Source: Alphaproteobacteria bacterium
GTDB lineage: Bacteria > Pseudomonadota > Alphaproteobacteria > ATCC43930 > CGMCC-115725
Length of the DNA: 5,565 nucleotides
NCBI GenBank assembly: GCA_017353855.1
Contig: JAFMSA010000325.1
Span: 1-5,565, forward strand
Direction of reading: 5' to 3'
This document shows, piece after piece, positions 5,475 through 5,565 of the stretch. Position numbers and translations under genes: made by a program. Under the pieces are notes generated by a model, which was not told where the DNA came from, did no database searches, and saw only the letters and a program-made list of their open reading frames with translations. Each line of letters starts with the position of its first letter. Positions within the stretch are counted from its first letter, which is position 1.

Positions 5475-5565
5475 ATGCCCGAGACGACGGACAAGCGCGC
5501 GGCACCGCGCTTCGAAGCGCTCCTGGCACATGCCCAGGCGCTTATACCCGTGCTCCGTGAACGCG
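5475..5565 (+). CDS. N-terminus of a probable acyl-CoA-dehydrogenase-fold flavin monooxygenase (partial)
   Basis: Only the first 30 codons are in the window; the frame runs off the right edge. The peptide starts MPETTDKRAAPRFEALLAHA and continues to an 'ALIPVLRER' stretch. An amphipathic 'LL..A..L.P.LRERA' helix directly after a short polar leader is typical of flavin-dependent hydroxylases with an acyl-CoA dehydrogenase fold (HsaA, or the oxygenase component of 4-hydroxyphenylacetate or resorcinol-type two-component systems). A true acyl-CoA dehydrogenase is also possible. These enzymes hydroxylate phenolic rings using reduced flavin from a partner reductase, which would suit a locus with a ring-cleaving dioxygenase. 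The gene start is well supported by its ribosome site; the family call rests on few residues. Confidence 0.5.
   Translation, partial: MPETTDKRAAPRFEALLAHAQALIPVLRER

Overview
The window is GC-rich (coding third positions are mostly G or C). A DUF992 protein, an EcsC-family protein and the overall protein style suggest an alphaproteobacterium, probably Hyphomicrobiales or a relative. That assignment comes from family distribution and is not proven by a marker gene.

Layout, left to right. An EcsC-family gene on the plus strand (58-846) is followed by about 480 bp with no convincing intact gene. That gap carries small repeats, hairpins and a possible decayed gene end. Next comes an intradiol ring-cleavage dioxygenase (1326-2270, plus) that resembles hydroxyquinol 1,2-dioxygenase. 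Four genes then run on the minus strand. They are a small VOC/glyoxalase-fold protein (2279-2680), a cis-prenyltransferase of unusual type (2810-3583), a secreted DUF992 protein (3803-4309), and an ACMSD-like amidohydrolase/decarboxylase (4302-5321). The last two overlap by 8 nt and are probably co-transcribed. Divergent from the amidohydrolase, across a 153-bp intergenic region, the first 30 codons of a plus-strand gene (5475 to the window edge) resemble an acyl-CoA-dehydrogenase-fold flavin monooxygenase.

Functional reading. A ring-cleaving dioxygenase, an ACMSD-type decarboxylase, a VOC protein and a likely flavin-dependent hydroxylase together suggest an accessory locus for breakdown of a hydroxylated aromatic compound, or of a product derived from one. 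The substrate is unknown. The cis-prenyltransferase has no clear link to this chemistry. It looks like an accessory paralogue, because the canonical N-terminal motif is altered and the usual frr/cdsA/dxr neighbours are absent.

I saw no CRISPR array, tRNA, rRNA, intact insertion sequence, defence system or phage gene. Nothing convincingly supports a wholly new system. The points most worth a second look are the divergent cis-prenyltransferase, the aromatic-catabolism grouping, and the unexplained 847-1325 gap.
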